This document shows positions 1 to 7,685 of a stretch of 64,000 nucleotides of DNA, one piece after another (the first letter of the stretch is position 1; every line of letters begins with the position of its first letter). The position numbers and the translations under genes are program-made. The notes below the pieces were generated by a model. That model was not told the DNA's origin and did not search any database. It saw only the letters and a list, made by a program, of their open reading frames with translations. Source of the stretch: Methylophilaceae bacterium LSUCC0665 (lineage in GTDB: Bacteria; Pseudomonadota; Gammaproteobacteria; Burkholderiales; Methylophilaceae); the NCBI GenBank assembly GCA_024919215.1, contig CP103437.1, positions 558,001 to 622,000 on the forward strand. Reading direction: 5' to 3'.

Positions 1-2
1 TG

Positions 3-473
3 TTTGATGAATTTGTTGAAATTTATAAAAATAATTGCTATCAGAATGCATCTCTATTTCCAGGCTTTCAAGACATATTAAAAGATTTAAAAAAAAGGGG
101 ATTCAATATCGGTATTGTGACAAATAAACCACGAATTTTTACTGATTTGATTCTTAATCATTTACGTATTGATTCGATGTTTGATATTGTTCTTTGTCCC
201 GATGATGGTTTTAAACCTAAGCCAGATAACCAGATGTTTATTGAGGTATTTGACAAGTTGCAAGTGGATCCAAGCCAAGTTATTTATGTTGGGGATGGTG
301 AGAGGGATATTATTGCAGCTAATGCATCTAATATAATCTCTGTATTTGCTGGTTACGGCTACATCGACCCGGCAGATAATACTGAAATATGGGGATATGA
401 TCTTTTAATCAATACAGCCGATGATTTAAAGAAGTTAATTAATATTTTTTCTCTCAGAAATTGCTTGAGCTAA
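3..473 (+). CDS. gph: Phosphoglycolate phosphatase-like HAD hydrolase, 5' end outside window
   Basis: The reading frame is open from the first bases of the window, so only the C-terminal about 156 residues are present and the start lies upstream. HAD-superfamily motifs are visible: motif II as IVTNK, a motif III lysine in FKPKPDN, and motif IV as VGDGERDI. The spacing between them fits the Gph/CbbY subfamily, which hydrolyses 2-phosphoglycolate or similar small phosphate esters. The nucleophile motif DxDGT is not in the window, so the substrate assignment is by family resemblance only. The 3' end overlaps the convergent recR end by 39 bp. There is no room for a terminator hairpin between them. 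Confidence 0.75.
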   Translation, partial: FDEFVEIYKNNCYQNASLFPGFQDILKDLKKRGFNIGIVTNKPRIFTDLILNHLRIDSMFDIVLCPDDGFKPKPDNQMFIEVFDKLQVDPSQVIYVGDGERDIIAANASNIISVFAGYGYIDPADNTEIWGYDLLINTADDLKKLINIFSLRNCLS

Positions 474-1028
474 TGTTCCTGTGTCAGTATATTCAATTTC
501 TGATCCCGAAGGCATTCCTCTAGCAATTCTTGAAATCTTTTTATTCAAGTCTTTAACAAGCTCTGTAATAAATGTAGACGTCGCATCACCTTCTTTTGTA
601 AAGTTTGTTGCAATGATAATTTCTTGAATATTTTCATCTTTGCACCGCTCATATAATGAATTCATGTCAAGTTCTTTAGGCCCAATTCCATCCAGGGGAG
701 ACAATCGTCCCATTAATATATAGTAAAGCCCATCGTATGAGTGAGTTTGTTCGAACATTAATAGATCAGTTGGCATTTCAATAATACATAGAACTGAATT
801 ATCTCGACTCTGATCTAAACATAGATCACAAATAGTCGTTTCACAAAAATTGTTACATGATTTACATTTGCCTAAGAGCTTAAAGCTATTCAGTATTGAA
901 TTTGCTAAGTTTTTTGCTCCGTTGGGATCACGCTGAAGAAGGTAATAGGCCATCCTTGTCGCAGACTTTGGGCCAACTCCAGGCAAACATTTTAAACTTT
1001 CAATTAAATCATTCAGAACTTTTGACAT
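435..1028 (-). CDS. recR: Recombination mediator protein RecR
   Basis: RecR works with RecO and RecF to load RecA on SSB-coated DNA in gap repair. The 197-residue length is usual. In order, the protein shows a helix-hairpin-helix (LPGVGPKSATRMA, about residues 15-27), a four-cysteine zinc finger (C55, C58, C67, C70), and a Toprim domain ending with the Walker B-like region EIEYTDTGTL. It is the last gene of the minus-strand run dnaX-ybaB-recR, 7 bp after ybaB, an arrangement widely conserved in Proteobacteria. Its end overlaps the convergent phosphatase gene. Identification is secure. Confidence 0.97.
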   Translation of the reverse strand: MSKVLNDLIESLKCLPGVGPKSATRMAYYLLQRDPNGAKNLANSILNSFKLLGKCKSCNNFCETTICDLCLDQSRDNSVLCIIEMPTDLLMFEQTHSYDGLYYILMGRLSPLDGIGPKELDMNSLYERCKDENIQEIIIATNFTKEGDATSTFITELVKDLNKKISRIARGMPSGSEIEYTDTGTLAQAISERKNIN

Positions 1029-1035
1029 AATTTAA

Positions 1036-1344
1036 TTAAAAGGGCAGATTCATGCCAGGAGGGACTAATCCAGACATTTTTTGGCTCGTTGTAGATTCAA
1101 TCTTTGCCTGTACGTCCTTAAGCGCAACTAAAATTAAATCTTCAAGTAATTCTTTATCGCTTAGTAATGATTCATCAATCAACACTTTTTTTACTTCATT
1201 TTTGCAAGTCATGGTAATTTTTACTTGTCCATTACTTGCAGATCCCTCAACCTCGATATTGCCGAGTTCATTTTGTGCTTTTTGCAGATTAGCCTGCATC
1301 ATCTGAGCTTGTTTCATTAGGTTACCCATTCCACCTTTTGCCAT
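1036..1344 (-). CDS. ybaB: Nucleoid-associated protein, YbaB/EbfC family
   Basis: Small dimeric DNA-binding protein of the YbaB/EbfC family, which coats DNA and affects nucleoid structure; its exact role is still loosely defined in the family. The 102 residues include the characteristic MGNLMKQAQMMQ start and the C-terminal SGLVPPGMNLPF. A glycine-rich N terminus is followed by a helix and the GQVKITMTCKNEVKKVLID strand region. It sits between dnaX and recR with 11 bp and 7 bp spacers, so cotranslation from one transcript is likely. The ribosome site GGAGA lies just before the ATG. Confidence 0.95.
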   Translation of the reverse strand: MAKGGMGNLMKQAQMMQANLQKAQNELGNIEVEGSASNGQVKITMTCKNEVKKVLIDESLLSDKELLEDLILVALKDVQAKIESTTSQKMSGLVPPGMNLPF

Positions 1345-1355
1345 AATCTTCTCTC

Positions 1356-2897
1356 CTAATTAATTTTTGTCGACTTGATTGTGCTCTCAATAATTTGAGC
1401 ATCGAATTCATTTAAGATATTTTCTAGTTTATAATCTGTTTTTATAGAGTCTGTGGCTGCTTTTAGAGCATCATCTTTTTCTATTTGTTTTTTTTGAGCA
1501 GGTGATGATGTTATTGTCTCTTCATTGATCTCGATTTTTATTTTTGTTTCATAAATCATAAACAGTGATTCTTCTAAAATTTTAATATATTTATCATTGT
1601 TTAAATGTTTAAATCTTTCATCAACAATCAAATGTAATAAATGATCCTCTTGTGACTTTAGTACACAGTTTTGCGCTAAGGTTTTAGCCATACCTGGTTT
1701 TATTTGCTCCACAACTCGATCCCAATCATTAATTTGAATATCTTTTGTTGTATTTATCTGTTCAGGTTCTTTTTCTTCAACTATTTTCTTATGTTCGTCA
1801 ACTTTGTTTTTTTCTACCTGCATTGAGTTACCGTTGTTTATGGGTATAAAATTCAACAGTCTAATGATTGTCATCGTAAAGCCTATATGAAGACTGGGCG
1901 CATATGGTAAGTCTTTTAAACCATTGATAGATATTTGATAAAGAGTTTGTAAGAGTTGAAGATTAATTTGTTCGTTATACCTAACTGATTTATTATGCCC
2001 ACCAAATGTTTGTTGTTCTGAGATCGCAAAAATTTTTTCTGACAATACTTTAAGTGCACTTTCATATGAAATATGGTGCTCTTTGAGCTTGTTTAACACT
2101 CCAAAAACCTTTTGTTTATCATTATCTAAAATGTTTGCAAGTAATTCATCAATGACGCCATCAGAGGTGACCCCAAGAATTTGTGTTAATTTTTCAAGAC
2201 TAACATTGCCATTTGTAAAATTTATGACTCTATCAGCAAGTGATAGAGCATCTCTCATGCTACCGTCGGCATGTTTGGATATCATATTTATTGCTTCATC
2301 TTCGTAGGCTATATTTTCCTCATTGAAAATTTTTTTTAATTGACCAGAGATCTCCTCATTTGTCATCTGCATTAAATTAAAATGCAGACATCGTGATATG
2401 ACTGTTACTGGTATTTTTTCTGGATCAGTGGTGGCGAGTATGAAGACAACATGTTCTGGTGGCTCTTCAAGAGTCTTTAACATTGCATTGAATGAGCTTT
2501 TTGAGAGCATGTGGACCTCATCAATAATAAATATTTTGTATTTAGATGAGGTGGGTTGGTAGTTTGCATTTTCAAGCAACTCACGCATGTTATCAACTTG
2601 AGTATTAGATGCAGCATCAAGCTCGATGACATCAATAGATTTAGATTGATCGATTTCCACACACGAAGAACATTCACAACAAGGATCTGGGCTGGATCCA
2701 TTGTGACAGTTTAAACATTTTGCATAAATTCTAGCAATAGTGGTTTTGCCAACACCCCTAGTGCCTGATAAAAGATAAGCATGATGTAATCGATCACCTA
2801 CGATGGAGTTTTTTAAGGCTTCGATGATAAATTCTTGACCGACTATAGTCTCAAAATTTTTTGGACGCCATTTTCTTGCAAGAGCTAAATTTTTCAT
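1356..2897 (-). CDS. dnaX: DNA polymerase III subunits gamma and tau
   Basis: Clamp-loader ATPase of the replicative polymerase. AAA+ features are clear: Walker A GTRGVGKT at 45-52, a zinc-binding cysteine cluster at about 61-79, Walker B IIDEVH at about 124-129, and the sensor region LATTDPEKIPVTVISRC. Domain III follows, then a short variable tail. At 513 residues it is much shorter than E. coli tau (643), so the tau-specific C-terminal domains are reduced. A run of eight A in the coding strand over K469-K470 makes an in-frame A AAA AAA heptamer; a -1 slip there would end after five codons. Whether this is used to make a gamma form is not known. First gene of dnaX-ybaB-recR, just downstream of the SRP RNA gene on the same strand. 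Confidence 0.95.
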   Translation of the reverse strand: MKNLALARKWRPKNFETIVGQEFIIEALKNSIVGDRLHHAYLLSGTRGVGKTTIARIYAKCLNCHNGSSPDPCCECSSCVEIDQSKSIDVIELDAASNTQVDNMRELLENANYQPTSSKYKIFIIDEVHMLSKSSFNAMLKTLEEPPEHVVFILATTDPEKIPVTVISRCLHFNLMQMTNEEISGQLKKIFNEENIAYEDEAINMISKHADGSMRDALSLADRVINFTNGNVSLEKLTQILGVTSDGVIDELLANILDNDKQKVFGVLNKLKEHHISYESALKVLSEKIFAISEQQTFGGHNKSVRYNEQINLQLLQTLYQISINGLKDLPYAPSLHIGFTMTIIRLLNFIPINNGNSMQVEKNKVDEHKKIVEEKEPEQINTTKDIQINDWDRVVEQIKPGMAKTLAQNCVLKSQEDHLLHLIVDERFKHLNNDKYIKILEESLFMIYETKIKIEINEETITSSPAQKKQIEKDDALKAATDSIKTDYKLENILNEFDAQIIESTIKSTKIN

Positions 2898-2913
2898 AAT
2901 TTTAATTAATTAA

Positions 2914-3008
2914 GGCGAGCCATGGTCTCGGCACTTGTTTCATTAGTTGTGGCTGCTTGCTTCCGCACCTGACCAGGTTGGCTAAATTACAATGCGAGGT
3001 GACCCGCC
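2914..3008 (-). ncRNA. ffs: Signal recognition particle 4.5S RNA
   Basis: Read on the minus strand, the segment contains the universally conserved SRP domain IV: GGUCAGGU, then GCGGAAGC, then AAGCAGCC, closely matching E. coli 4.5S RNA. The ends pair over eight positions (GGCGGGUC with GGCUCGCC, including G-U pairs), which sets the approximate limits and gives a 95-nt short bacterial form. The RNA binds Ffh and targets membrane proteins cotranslationally. It lies 16 bp upstream of the dnaX start codon on the same strand. The exact processed ends are inferred from pairing only. Confidence 0.93.
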
Positions 3009-3046
3009 AGTTCTTATTTTACATTATCTTGAAGTTGGTTGTTGAG

Positions 3047-3424
3047 TTAACCACATTTTTTTACGGGGTGTTTTGAAAGATAATCCCACTCTTCATCTGT
3101 GTAGAGTCTTGATCTAATAAAAAACCTTAAACCTGTTGGGCGTTCTAAAGAGAACTGACCGCCTGTGCCAGGAATCGCATCTAAGGTGATATGTGTGTGC
3201 TCCCAGTATTCAAATTGAGATGCGCTCATATAGAAGGATGCACCATTAACATCCCCTAAGCATACGTCACTTGACCCTAAATAAAATTCACCATCCGGGT
3301 AGCACATTGGCGAGCTTCCATCACAGCATCCACCTGATTGATGAAACATGACAGGACCATGCTCTTTTGTTAGCTTTTCAATTAATTCATTTGCAGCGTC
3401 AGTGGATGAGATTCTAGTTATCAT
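3047..3424 (-). CDS. DUF779 family protein, partner of aldehyde dehydrogenase
   Basis: A 125-residue protein with the DUF779 signature HGPVMFHQSGGCCDGSSPMC and five cysteines in total (C33, C34, C41, C55, C124), suggesting metal or redox chemistry. The family has no assigned reaction that I can name with confidence, but it is known as a frequent neighbour of acetaldehyde-type aldehyde dehydrogenases, as here. No ribosome binding site precedes the ATG: the bases directly upstream are the U tract of a terminator hairpin. Translation may therefore be weak, or the RNA may start very close to the ATG. Downstream (minus strand) is the SRP RNA. Confidence 0.85.
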   Translation of the reverse strand: MITRISSTDAANELIEKLTKEHGPVMFHQSGGCCDGSSPMCYPDGEFYLGSSDVCLGDVNGASFYMSASQFEYWEHTHITLDAIPGTGGQFSLERPTGLRFFIRSRLYTDEEWDYLSKHPVKKCG

Positions 3425-3453
3425 AAAAAAAAGGGTTACATTGAATAACCCTT
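3425..3453 (-). terminator. Intrinsic terminator between aldehyde dehydrogenase and DUF779 genes
   Basis: On the minus strand an 8-bp perfect stem (AAGGGTTA paired with TAACCCTT, loop of 7) is followed by a run of U. It lies 21 bp after the aldehyde dehydrogenase stop codon. The U tract abuts the ATG of the DUF779 gene, so the hairpin separates two genes that would otherwise look like one operon. Confidence 0.85.
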
Positions 3454-3474
3454 ATTTTATAACAAATTAACGAC

Positions 3475-4995
3475 CTAAAAGAAGCCTAATTTATTTTCAC
3501 TGTAACTTACAAGTAAGTTCTTAGTTTGTTGGTAATGATCAAGCATCATTTTATGTGTTTCTCTACCAATACCAGACTGTTTGTATCCCCCAAACGCTGC
3601 ATGAGCAGGGTAGGCATGGTAACAGTTAGTCCATACACGACCGGCTTGGATTGCACGACCCATACGGTGAGCAATGTTTCCATTTCTTGACCAAACACCA
3701 GCGCCGAGACCATAGAGTGTGTCATTGGCAATTGCAAGAGCTTCAGCTTCATCTTTAAATGTTGTCACTGAAACGACTGGACCGAAAATTTCCTCTTGGA
3801 AAATTCTCATTTTATTATGGCCTTTAAGGATTGTTGGTTCGATATAGTAACCATCAGAGAGCTCTCCATCTAATGAGCGTAAGTTACCCCCGGTTAGTAA
3901 TTCAGCACCTTCTTCTTGTCCTAGTTTGATATATGACATGATTTTTTCTTTTTGCTCGCTTGAAGCTTGTGCACCGATCATTGTAGCCGCATCAAGTGGA
4001 GACCCACTTTTAACTGCTTTTGTCCTTTCGATAGCTCTTTCAATAAATGCATCATAAATTGATTCTTGAATTAAAGCACGAGAAGGGCATGTACATACTT
4101 CACCTTGGTTTAAGGCAAACATTGTGAATCCTTCAAGACATTTATCAAAATAAGCATCATCTTTTTCCATCACATCTTCAAAGAAGATGTTTGGTGATTT
4201 GCCACCAAGCTCGAGAGTAACTGGGATGATATTCTGAGATGCGTACTGCATAATCAATCGACCGGTAGTTGTTTCACCAGTGAAAGCGATTTTAGCTATG
4301 CGGTCCGAACTAGCCAGGGGCTTGCCTGCCTCTAAACCAAAACCATTAACTAAATTTAAAACACCTGGCGGAAGTAAATCGCCAATAATTTCAGCAACCA
4401 CCATAATCGATACCGGTGTTTGCTCTGCAGGTTTCATAACAACACAGTTTCCTGCCCCAATAGCAGGCGCTAATTTCCAAGCCGCCATCAAGATTGGAAA
4501 GTTCCAAGGTATGATTTGACCTACAACACCTAAAGGTTCATGAAAATGATAAGCAACAGTCTCATGATCTATTTCACACACTGATCCTTCTTGTGCTCTA
4601 ATAGCGCCGGCAAAATATCTAAAATGATCAATTGCCAGCGGAATATCAGCAGCCATAGTTTCACGAATAGGCTTACCATTATCAATAGTTTCTGCTAATG
4701 CAATCTTTTCAAGATTCTGCTCCATTGCATCCGCAATTTTATTAAGAATATTAGCTCTTTCTGTTGGGCTTGTTTTTCCCCAGGCATCCTTTGCAGCATG
4801 TGCAGCGTCTAAAGCTAGGTTAACATCTTTTTCTGATGATCTTGCAACCTCACAAAATGGTTTACCAGTTAAAGGGGTAATGTTTTCAAAATATTTACCA
4901 TCAACAGGTTTAACCCATTTGCCGCCAATGTAATTATCGTACTTTTCCTTGTAAGGACTATCAATCCCAAGGTTTTTAAGTGTATCAAACGCCAT
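3475..4995 (-). CDS. exaC: NAD-dependent aldehyde dehydrogenase, ExaC/AldB type
   Basis: Oxidises a short aldehyde (acetaldehyde in ExaC) to the acid with NAD(P)+. The 506-residue length equals the usual ExaC size, and the C terminus ends with the typical [10 protein letters not shown]-like tail. The general base glutamate (E262 in LELGGKS) and the catalytic cysteine (C301 in QGEVC) are both present, with a second cysteine two residues on. IIPWNFP and the nucleotide-binding GETTTGR are also visible. A strong GGAGG precedes the ATG. Pairing with a DUF779 gene supports the ExaC subgroup. In an organism that otherwise looks specialised for C1 compounds, the substrate could be another small aldehyde. 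Confidence 0.88.
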   Translation of the reverse strand: MAFDTLKNLGIDSPYKEKYDNYIGGKWVKPVDGKYFENITPLTGKPFCEVARSSEKDVNLALDAAHAAKDAWGKTSPTERANILNKIADAMEQNLEKIALAETIDNGKPIRETMAADIPLAIDHFRYFAGAIRAQEGSVCEIDHETVAYHFHEPLGVVGQIIPWNFPILMAAWKLAPAIGAGNCVVMKPAEQTPVSIMVVAEIIGDLLPPGVLNLVNGFGLEAGKPLASSDRIAKIAFTGETTTGRLIMQYASQNIIPVTLELGGKSPNIFFEDVMEKDDAYFDKCLEGFTMFALNQGEVCTCPSRALIQESIYDAFIERAIERTKAVKSGSPLDAATMIGAQASSEQKEKIMSYIKLGQEEGAELLTGGNLRSLDGELSDGYYIEPTILKGHNKMRIFQEEIFGPVVSVTTFKDEAEALAIANDTLYGLGAGVWSRNGNIAHRMGRAIQAGRVWTNCYHAYPAHAAFGGYKQSGIGRETHKMMLDHYQQTKNLLVSYSENKLGFF

Positions 4996-5113
4996 TTTCT
5001 CTTTCCTCCCAAAAATAAAATTAGCTGTGATGCTATGTGTGTTAGATGCCTAATCAATACATTAATTGGATTTTGCCTTTAAATCAAGTCAACATACCGG
5101 ATAATATTTTATG

Positions 5114-5119
5114 TATAAT
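5114..5119 (+). promoter_or_regulatory. -10 element of tRNA-Ser promoter
   Basis: A perfect TATAAT lies 18 bp before the tRNA-Ser acceptor stem. No good -35 is visible; the weak match TCAACA is 19 bp upstream of it. Confidence 0.5.
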
Positions 5120-5137
5120 CCTCGTCTCATATTATCT

Positions 5138-5229
5138 GGAAGGGTGGATGAGTGGTTTAAATCGCACGCCTGGAAAGCGTGTTCAGGTTGAATAGCCTGA
5201 CGCGGGTTCGAATCCCGCCCCTTCCGCCA
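5138..5229 (+). tRNA. tRNA-Ser(GGA)
   Basis: 92 nt with CCA encoded. The acceptor stem GGAAGGG pairs with CCCUUCC. The anticodon arm is CACGC-CUGGAAA-GCGUG, giving anticodon GGA. A long variable arm (TTCAGGTT...AGCCTGA) of the serine type follows, then a T arm with the loop UUCGAAU. Its last 14 bases plus two more recur about 1.05 kb downstream, so this tRNA gene looks like an insertion target. Confidence 0.96.
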
Positions 5230-5231
5230 TT
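5216..5231 (+). repeat. attL-like direct repeat (3' end of tRNA-Ser)
   Basis: The 16-bp CGCCCCTTCCGCCATT covers the end of the tRNA and two following bases. An identical copy lies at 6268-6283. Direct repeats of a tRNA 3' end are what tyrosine-recombinase integration leaves behind. No integrase is present between the copies. Confidence 0.7.
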
Positions 5232-5236
5232 TAATC

Positions 5237-6028
5237 TTATGTAGCCCAGGGATGTCTCAGCTTGTCTTTATAGAGGCTGAGTTTAATAAGGCTTTGGTAT
5301 CTTAAAAATCTTTTTGGTCTTTTAAAAAATTTTCCTCCCTCAGCTCTAGTTCCTTCTTGTACGTGGTCTAAAAATGAAAACATTTTTTTATCAGACCATA
5401 CAACTCTCTTAAATTTTTTTTCTTCCAAATAATCTTGCATATGGTATGAGGGAGTCTCTTTTATATTGTTATAAAAACTCAAATTATATTTTTTAATTAA
5501 TTTTAAGTTGTAGAGCGCACAAAAGGACTTTATGTGGACTTCCTTAAAATTTGATATTCGATAATTAGTGCCAAAGAAATTTAATATTAATCTGGTGTAT
5601 TTGCGAAAAAACTTTTTGATTAGTCTTGAAAGTTTTCTCTGTAAACTTTTTTTTGTTTGTTGGAGGCATCCAACAACAAAATTCTTTTTATTTTTTTGCA
5701 TATCTTTAAGCATTGTAGATATCAATTCATTGCTAAATATAAAAGTATCAGAGTGAATTATAAGTAGATAGTCAGCTTTAGATGCTTTTACAATTGCATC
5801 TAAAGCTCTTCCATGAGCTTGATAGCTATTATCATCAATTTCTTTTCTTTCAATTAGGTCAATAAATTTTGTTTTTTTGAGAAGCTGTAGACTCTTGTCG
5901 TTCGAATTGTTATCAACTACAAAAATTTTATTTACTTCATCTAAAACATTTTTTTTTAAAAACTTTAAACAGATTTTAGTTAGTTTGGGTGTTTTGAAGT
6001 TAACAAAGCCAACATCAATATTCTTCAT
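5237..6028 (-). CDS. Glycosyltransferase family 2 protein in a tRNA-flanked insertion
   Basis: The N terminus (NIDVGFVNFKTPKLTK, then IFVVDNNSNDKS) is the nucleotide-sugar-binding start of a GT-A, family 2 glycosyltransferase. A metal-binding DxD-like HSDTF follows near residue 95. The C-terminal third is basic and not informative, so acceptor and sugar are unknown; cell-surface glycan synthesis is the usual role. The start is set at ATG 6028, since TGGAA lies a proper distance upstream; the frame continues to a GTG at 6040. The gene stands alone between two copies of the tRNA-Ser 3' end. It ends only 7 bp from the tRNA and appears more AT-rich than its neighbours, suggesting acquisition by transfer. 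Confidence 0.8.
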   Translation of the reverse strand: MKNIDVGFVNFKTPKLTKICLKFLKKNVLDEVNKIFVVDNNSNDKSLQLLKKTKFIDLIERKEIDDNSYQAHGRALDAIVKASKADYLLIIHSDTFIFSNELISTMLKDMQKNKKNFVVGCLQQTKKSLQRKLSRLIKKFFRKYTRLILNFFGTNYRISNFKEVHIKSFCALYNLKLIKKYNLSFYNNIKETPSYHMQDYLEEKKFKRVVWSDKKMFSFLDHVQEGTRAEGGKFFKRPKRFLRYQSLIKLSLYKDKLRHPWAT

Positions 6029-6380
6029 ATTTATTTCCACAATAATTTAAGATTCGTCGATTATCTTGGGTTCGTATGAAACAAATATGACAAAAAATAA
6101 GAGTAGGGGACAGTCTAGGGAACAGTCAGAACAAAGATTAATTAAGATTTATTGAGACTGATTTGGATAACTTTTATTATTTAAGTGAATTTAAGTTATT
6201 AATTTAAAACAACTTTTCAGATTATTACAGACAGATTTGAATAAGTTTTACCATTATTGATGCCGCACGCCCCTTCCGCCATTATCCTAAAAGTTATTAA
6301 AAAATAAAAAACTACAACAAATTGAATTTTTTTGTATAATAACCACTCTATATAGTGTTTTTACTATTTTAGGAGATTTC
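6029..6380. other. Non-coding interval with island end
   Basis: No credible gene is seen in these roughly 350 bp. It holds an imperfect tandem pair GGGACAGTC / GGGAACAGTC at 6107-6127, the second copy of the tRNA-Ser 3' end at 6268-6283, and a TATAAT at 6335-6340 that could serve the small gene at 6381. The rest is AT-rich sequence without clear structure. Confidence 0.6.
6268..6283 (+). repeat. attR-like direct repeat of tRNA-Ser 3' end
   Basis: Exact 16-bp match to 5216-5231. The bases to its left do not continue the tRNA, so this is a remnant of the target site, not a second tRNA gene. Together the two copies enclose about 1 kb with one glycosyltransferase gene. Confidence 0.7.
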
Positions 6381-6635
6381 ATGATGACAAAAGAAGTCTT
6401 GAAATACCTGGTAATACCTACAATGATTTTCTTCATCTTTGGAATATATGTCCAACATTTTGTTTCAAAACCAATCCCACCAAAAAAATTATTATGCGAT
6501 AAAGGTAATTTGCTAGCCCAAATTGATGAGGTAAGTTCAGTTTACACAAGGGTGGGTGGCTTAGCATGCAAGTATGATAAAGGCACCCTAATTATTAGGG
6601 ATCAAAACAATATAGTTGCATTAAATATTGAATAA
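6381..6635 (+). CDS. Small membrane-anchored protein of unknown function
   Basis: 84 residues starting at an ATG-ATG pair with AGGAG at a good distance upstream and a TATAAT about 40 bp further up, so expression is plausible. One hydrophobic segment (residues 9-24, YLVIPTMIFFIFGIYV) would anchor it in the inner membrane. A mostly polar 60-residue part with two cysteines and a likely beta-rich end (GTLIIRDQNNIVALNI) follows. I do not recognise a family. It lies just outside the tRNA-Ser island and converges on the next gene, ending 10 bp from its stop. Confidence 0.6.
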   Translation: MMTKEVLKYLVIPTMIFFIFGIYVQHFVSKPIPPKKLLCDKGNLLAQIDEVSSVYTRVGGLACKYDKGTLIIRDQNNIVALNIE

Positions 6636-6645
6636 ATAGCCAATT

Positions 6646-7179
6646 TTATAGAAGTGAGCAAAAACTACCGTTTATTTGCTGCTCAGGACCCCTTTTTGGA
6701 ATCATGTTTGATAATTGGTCTAAGAACTCAAGGTAAATATTTTTTAATTGGATGTCATGTCTGGCTTGTAAATACATTTGTTTTTTTATCGATAATAGGC
6801 CACGATCTATTTGCACTGATGGATCTTTAAATAAATAGTATTTTAAATCCGCATACATTGTTTGCATGAGTGGATTGTAAAAAAAATTGGGTTCGAGTTT
6901 TACAATAAAATCCGAGCTGCTAGCTTCATTACACTCAAAGAAGGATATGTTTTTATAGTTTTGTTCGTAATCCAATAATGCTTCTTTAAATACATCAGAA
7001 TGTTTATAAAATATTCTACGATTTACTCTGGTCGATATTCTTTCCGAATCAGAATAATAATTATATCGATCATCAAAAAAATATTGGACAGCAAGTTCTT
7101 CACTTGCTATTAATAATGGCATGAACATAAAGTTAATAACTAAAAATAAAAAACTGATAATCACATTTATTTTCATCAT
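6646..7179 (-). CDS. Secreted protein of unknown function
   Basis: 177 residues with an N-terminal hydrophobic signal sequence (about residues 4-25, ending near LIAS-EE), so probably periplasmic. The mature part is rich in tyrosine and charged residues and has two cysteines (ECNE and near the C terminus SFCSLL) that could form a disulfide. No family recognised. The first 59 bp overlap the start of the divergent nuclease gene, so both signal peptides are encoded on opposite strands of the same DNA unless one start is wrong. Confidence 0.6.
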   Translation of the reverse strand: MMKINVIISFLFLVINFMFMPLLIASEELAVQYFFDDRYNYYSDSERISTRVNRRIFYKHSDVFKEALLDYEQNYKNISFFECNEASSSDFIVKLEPNFFYNPLMQTMYADLKYYLFKDPSVQIDRGLLSIKKQMYLQARHDIQLKNIYLEFLDQLSNMIPKRGPEQQINGSFCSLL

Positions 7180-7639
7180 AATTACTAGTCTGCCTGAAGT
7201 AGCTTTTAGTTCAACTTTGGATGGCAGAATAACTAAAATTATTGATGGTGATACAGTATATTTTCAATCGGTTGGCGACAATAATTATAAAAAATTGAGG
7301 CTTGTAGGCATTGACGCGCCAGAATTGAATCAACCATTTGGCCAGAAATCTAAGCAATGTTTGGCTAATTTATTAAATAATAGGCCAGTGCAAATTATTT
7401 CATTTGGTGAAGATCGTTATAAAAGAACTTTAGCAAAATTACTTATAGAGGAAATCGATATCAATCTAGCCATGATTAGAGAAGGCTGTGCTTGGTTTTA
7501 TAGAAGATATAAACAGACATTAAATAAAAATGATCAGTTTATGTATGATCAGGCAGAAATTTTAGCTATTGAAAATAAAAAAGGGCTTTTTGGCAATCAA
7601 GAGCCAGAAGCTCCATGGGTTTGGAGAAAAAAGAATTGA
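7121..7639 (+). CDS. Secreted thermonuclease-family (SNase-like) nuclease
   Basis: The protein has an N-terminal signal peptide (about 1-30) and then the staphylococcal nuclease fold: GRITKIIDGDTVYF, the catalytic block RLVGIDAPELNQ with arginine and glutamate, and EDRYKRTLAKL with the second arginine. The family hydrolyses DNA and RNA with calcium. Export suggests a role in scavenging nucleic acids for phosphorus or nucleotides, which is inference. The length (172) is normal. No clear ribosome site precedes the ATG, and the 5' end overlaps the divergent secreted protein; a later non-ATG start inside the signal region is possible. Confidence 0.85.
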   Translation: MNIKLITKNKKLIITFIFIIITSLPEVAFSSTLDGRITKIIDGDTVYFQSVGDNNYKKLRLVGIDAPELNQPFGQKSKQCLANLLNNRPVQIISFGEDRYKRTLAKLLIEEIDINLAMIREGCAWFYRRYKQTLNKNDQFMYDQAEILAIENKKGLFGNQEPEAPWVWRKKN

Positions 7640-7685
7640 ACAATTTTTTATATTGCTTATCAATAAATAACTTAAGGAGTATTTA

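Noticed and set aside
2083-2701. Short open frames on either strand inside dnaX
   Set aside because: Shadows of a gene with complete AAA+ motifs; compositions are serine- or leucine-rich and without family resemblance.
6261-6283. A second or pseudo tRNA-Ser
   Set aside because: Only the last 16 bases match the tRNA. No anticodon, D or T arm precedes them, so it is an attachment-site remnant.
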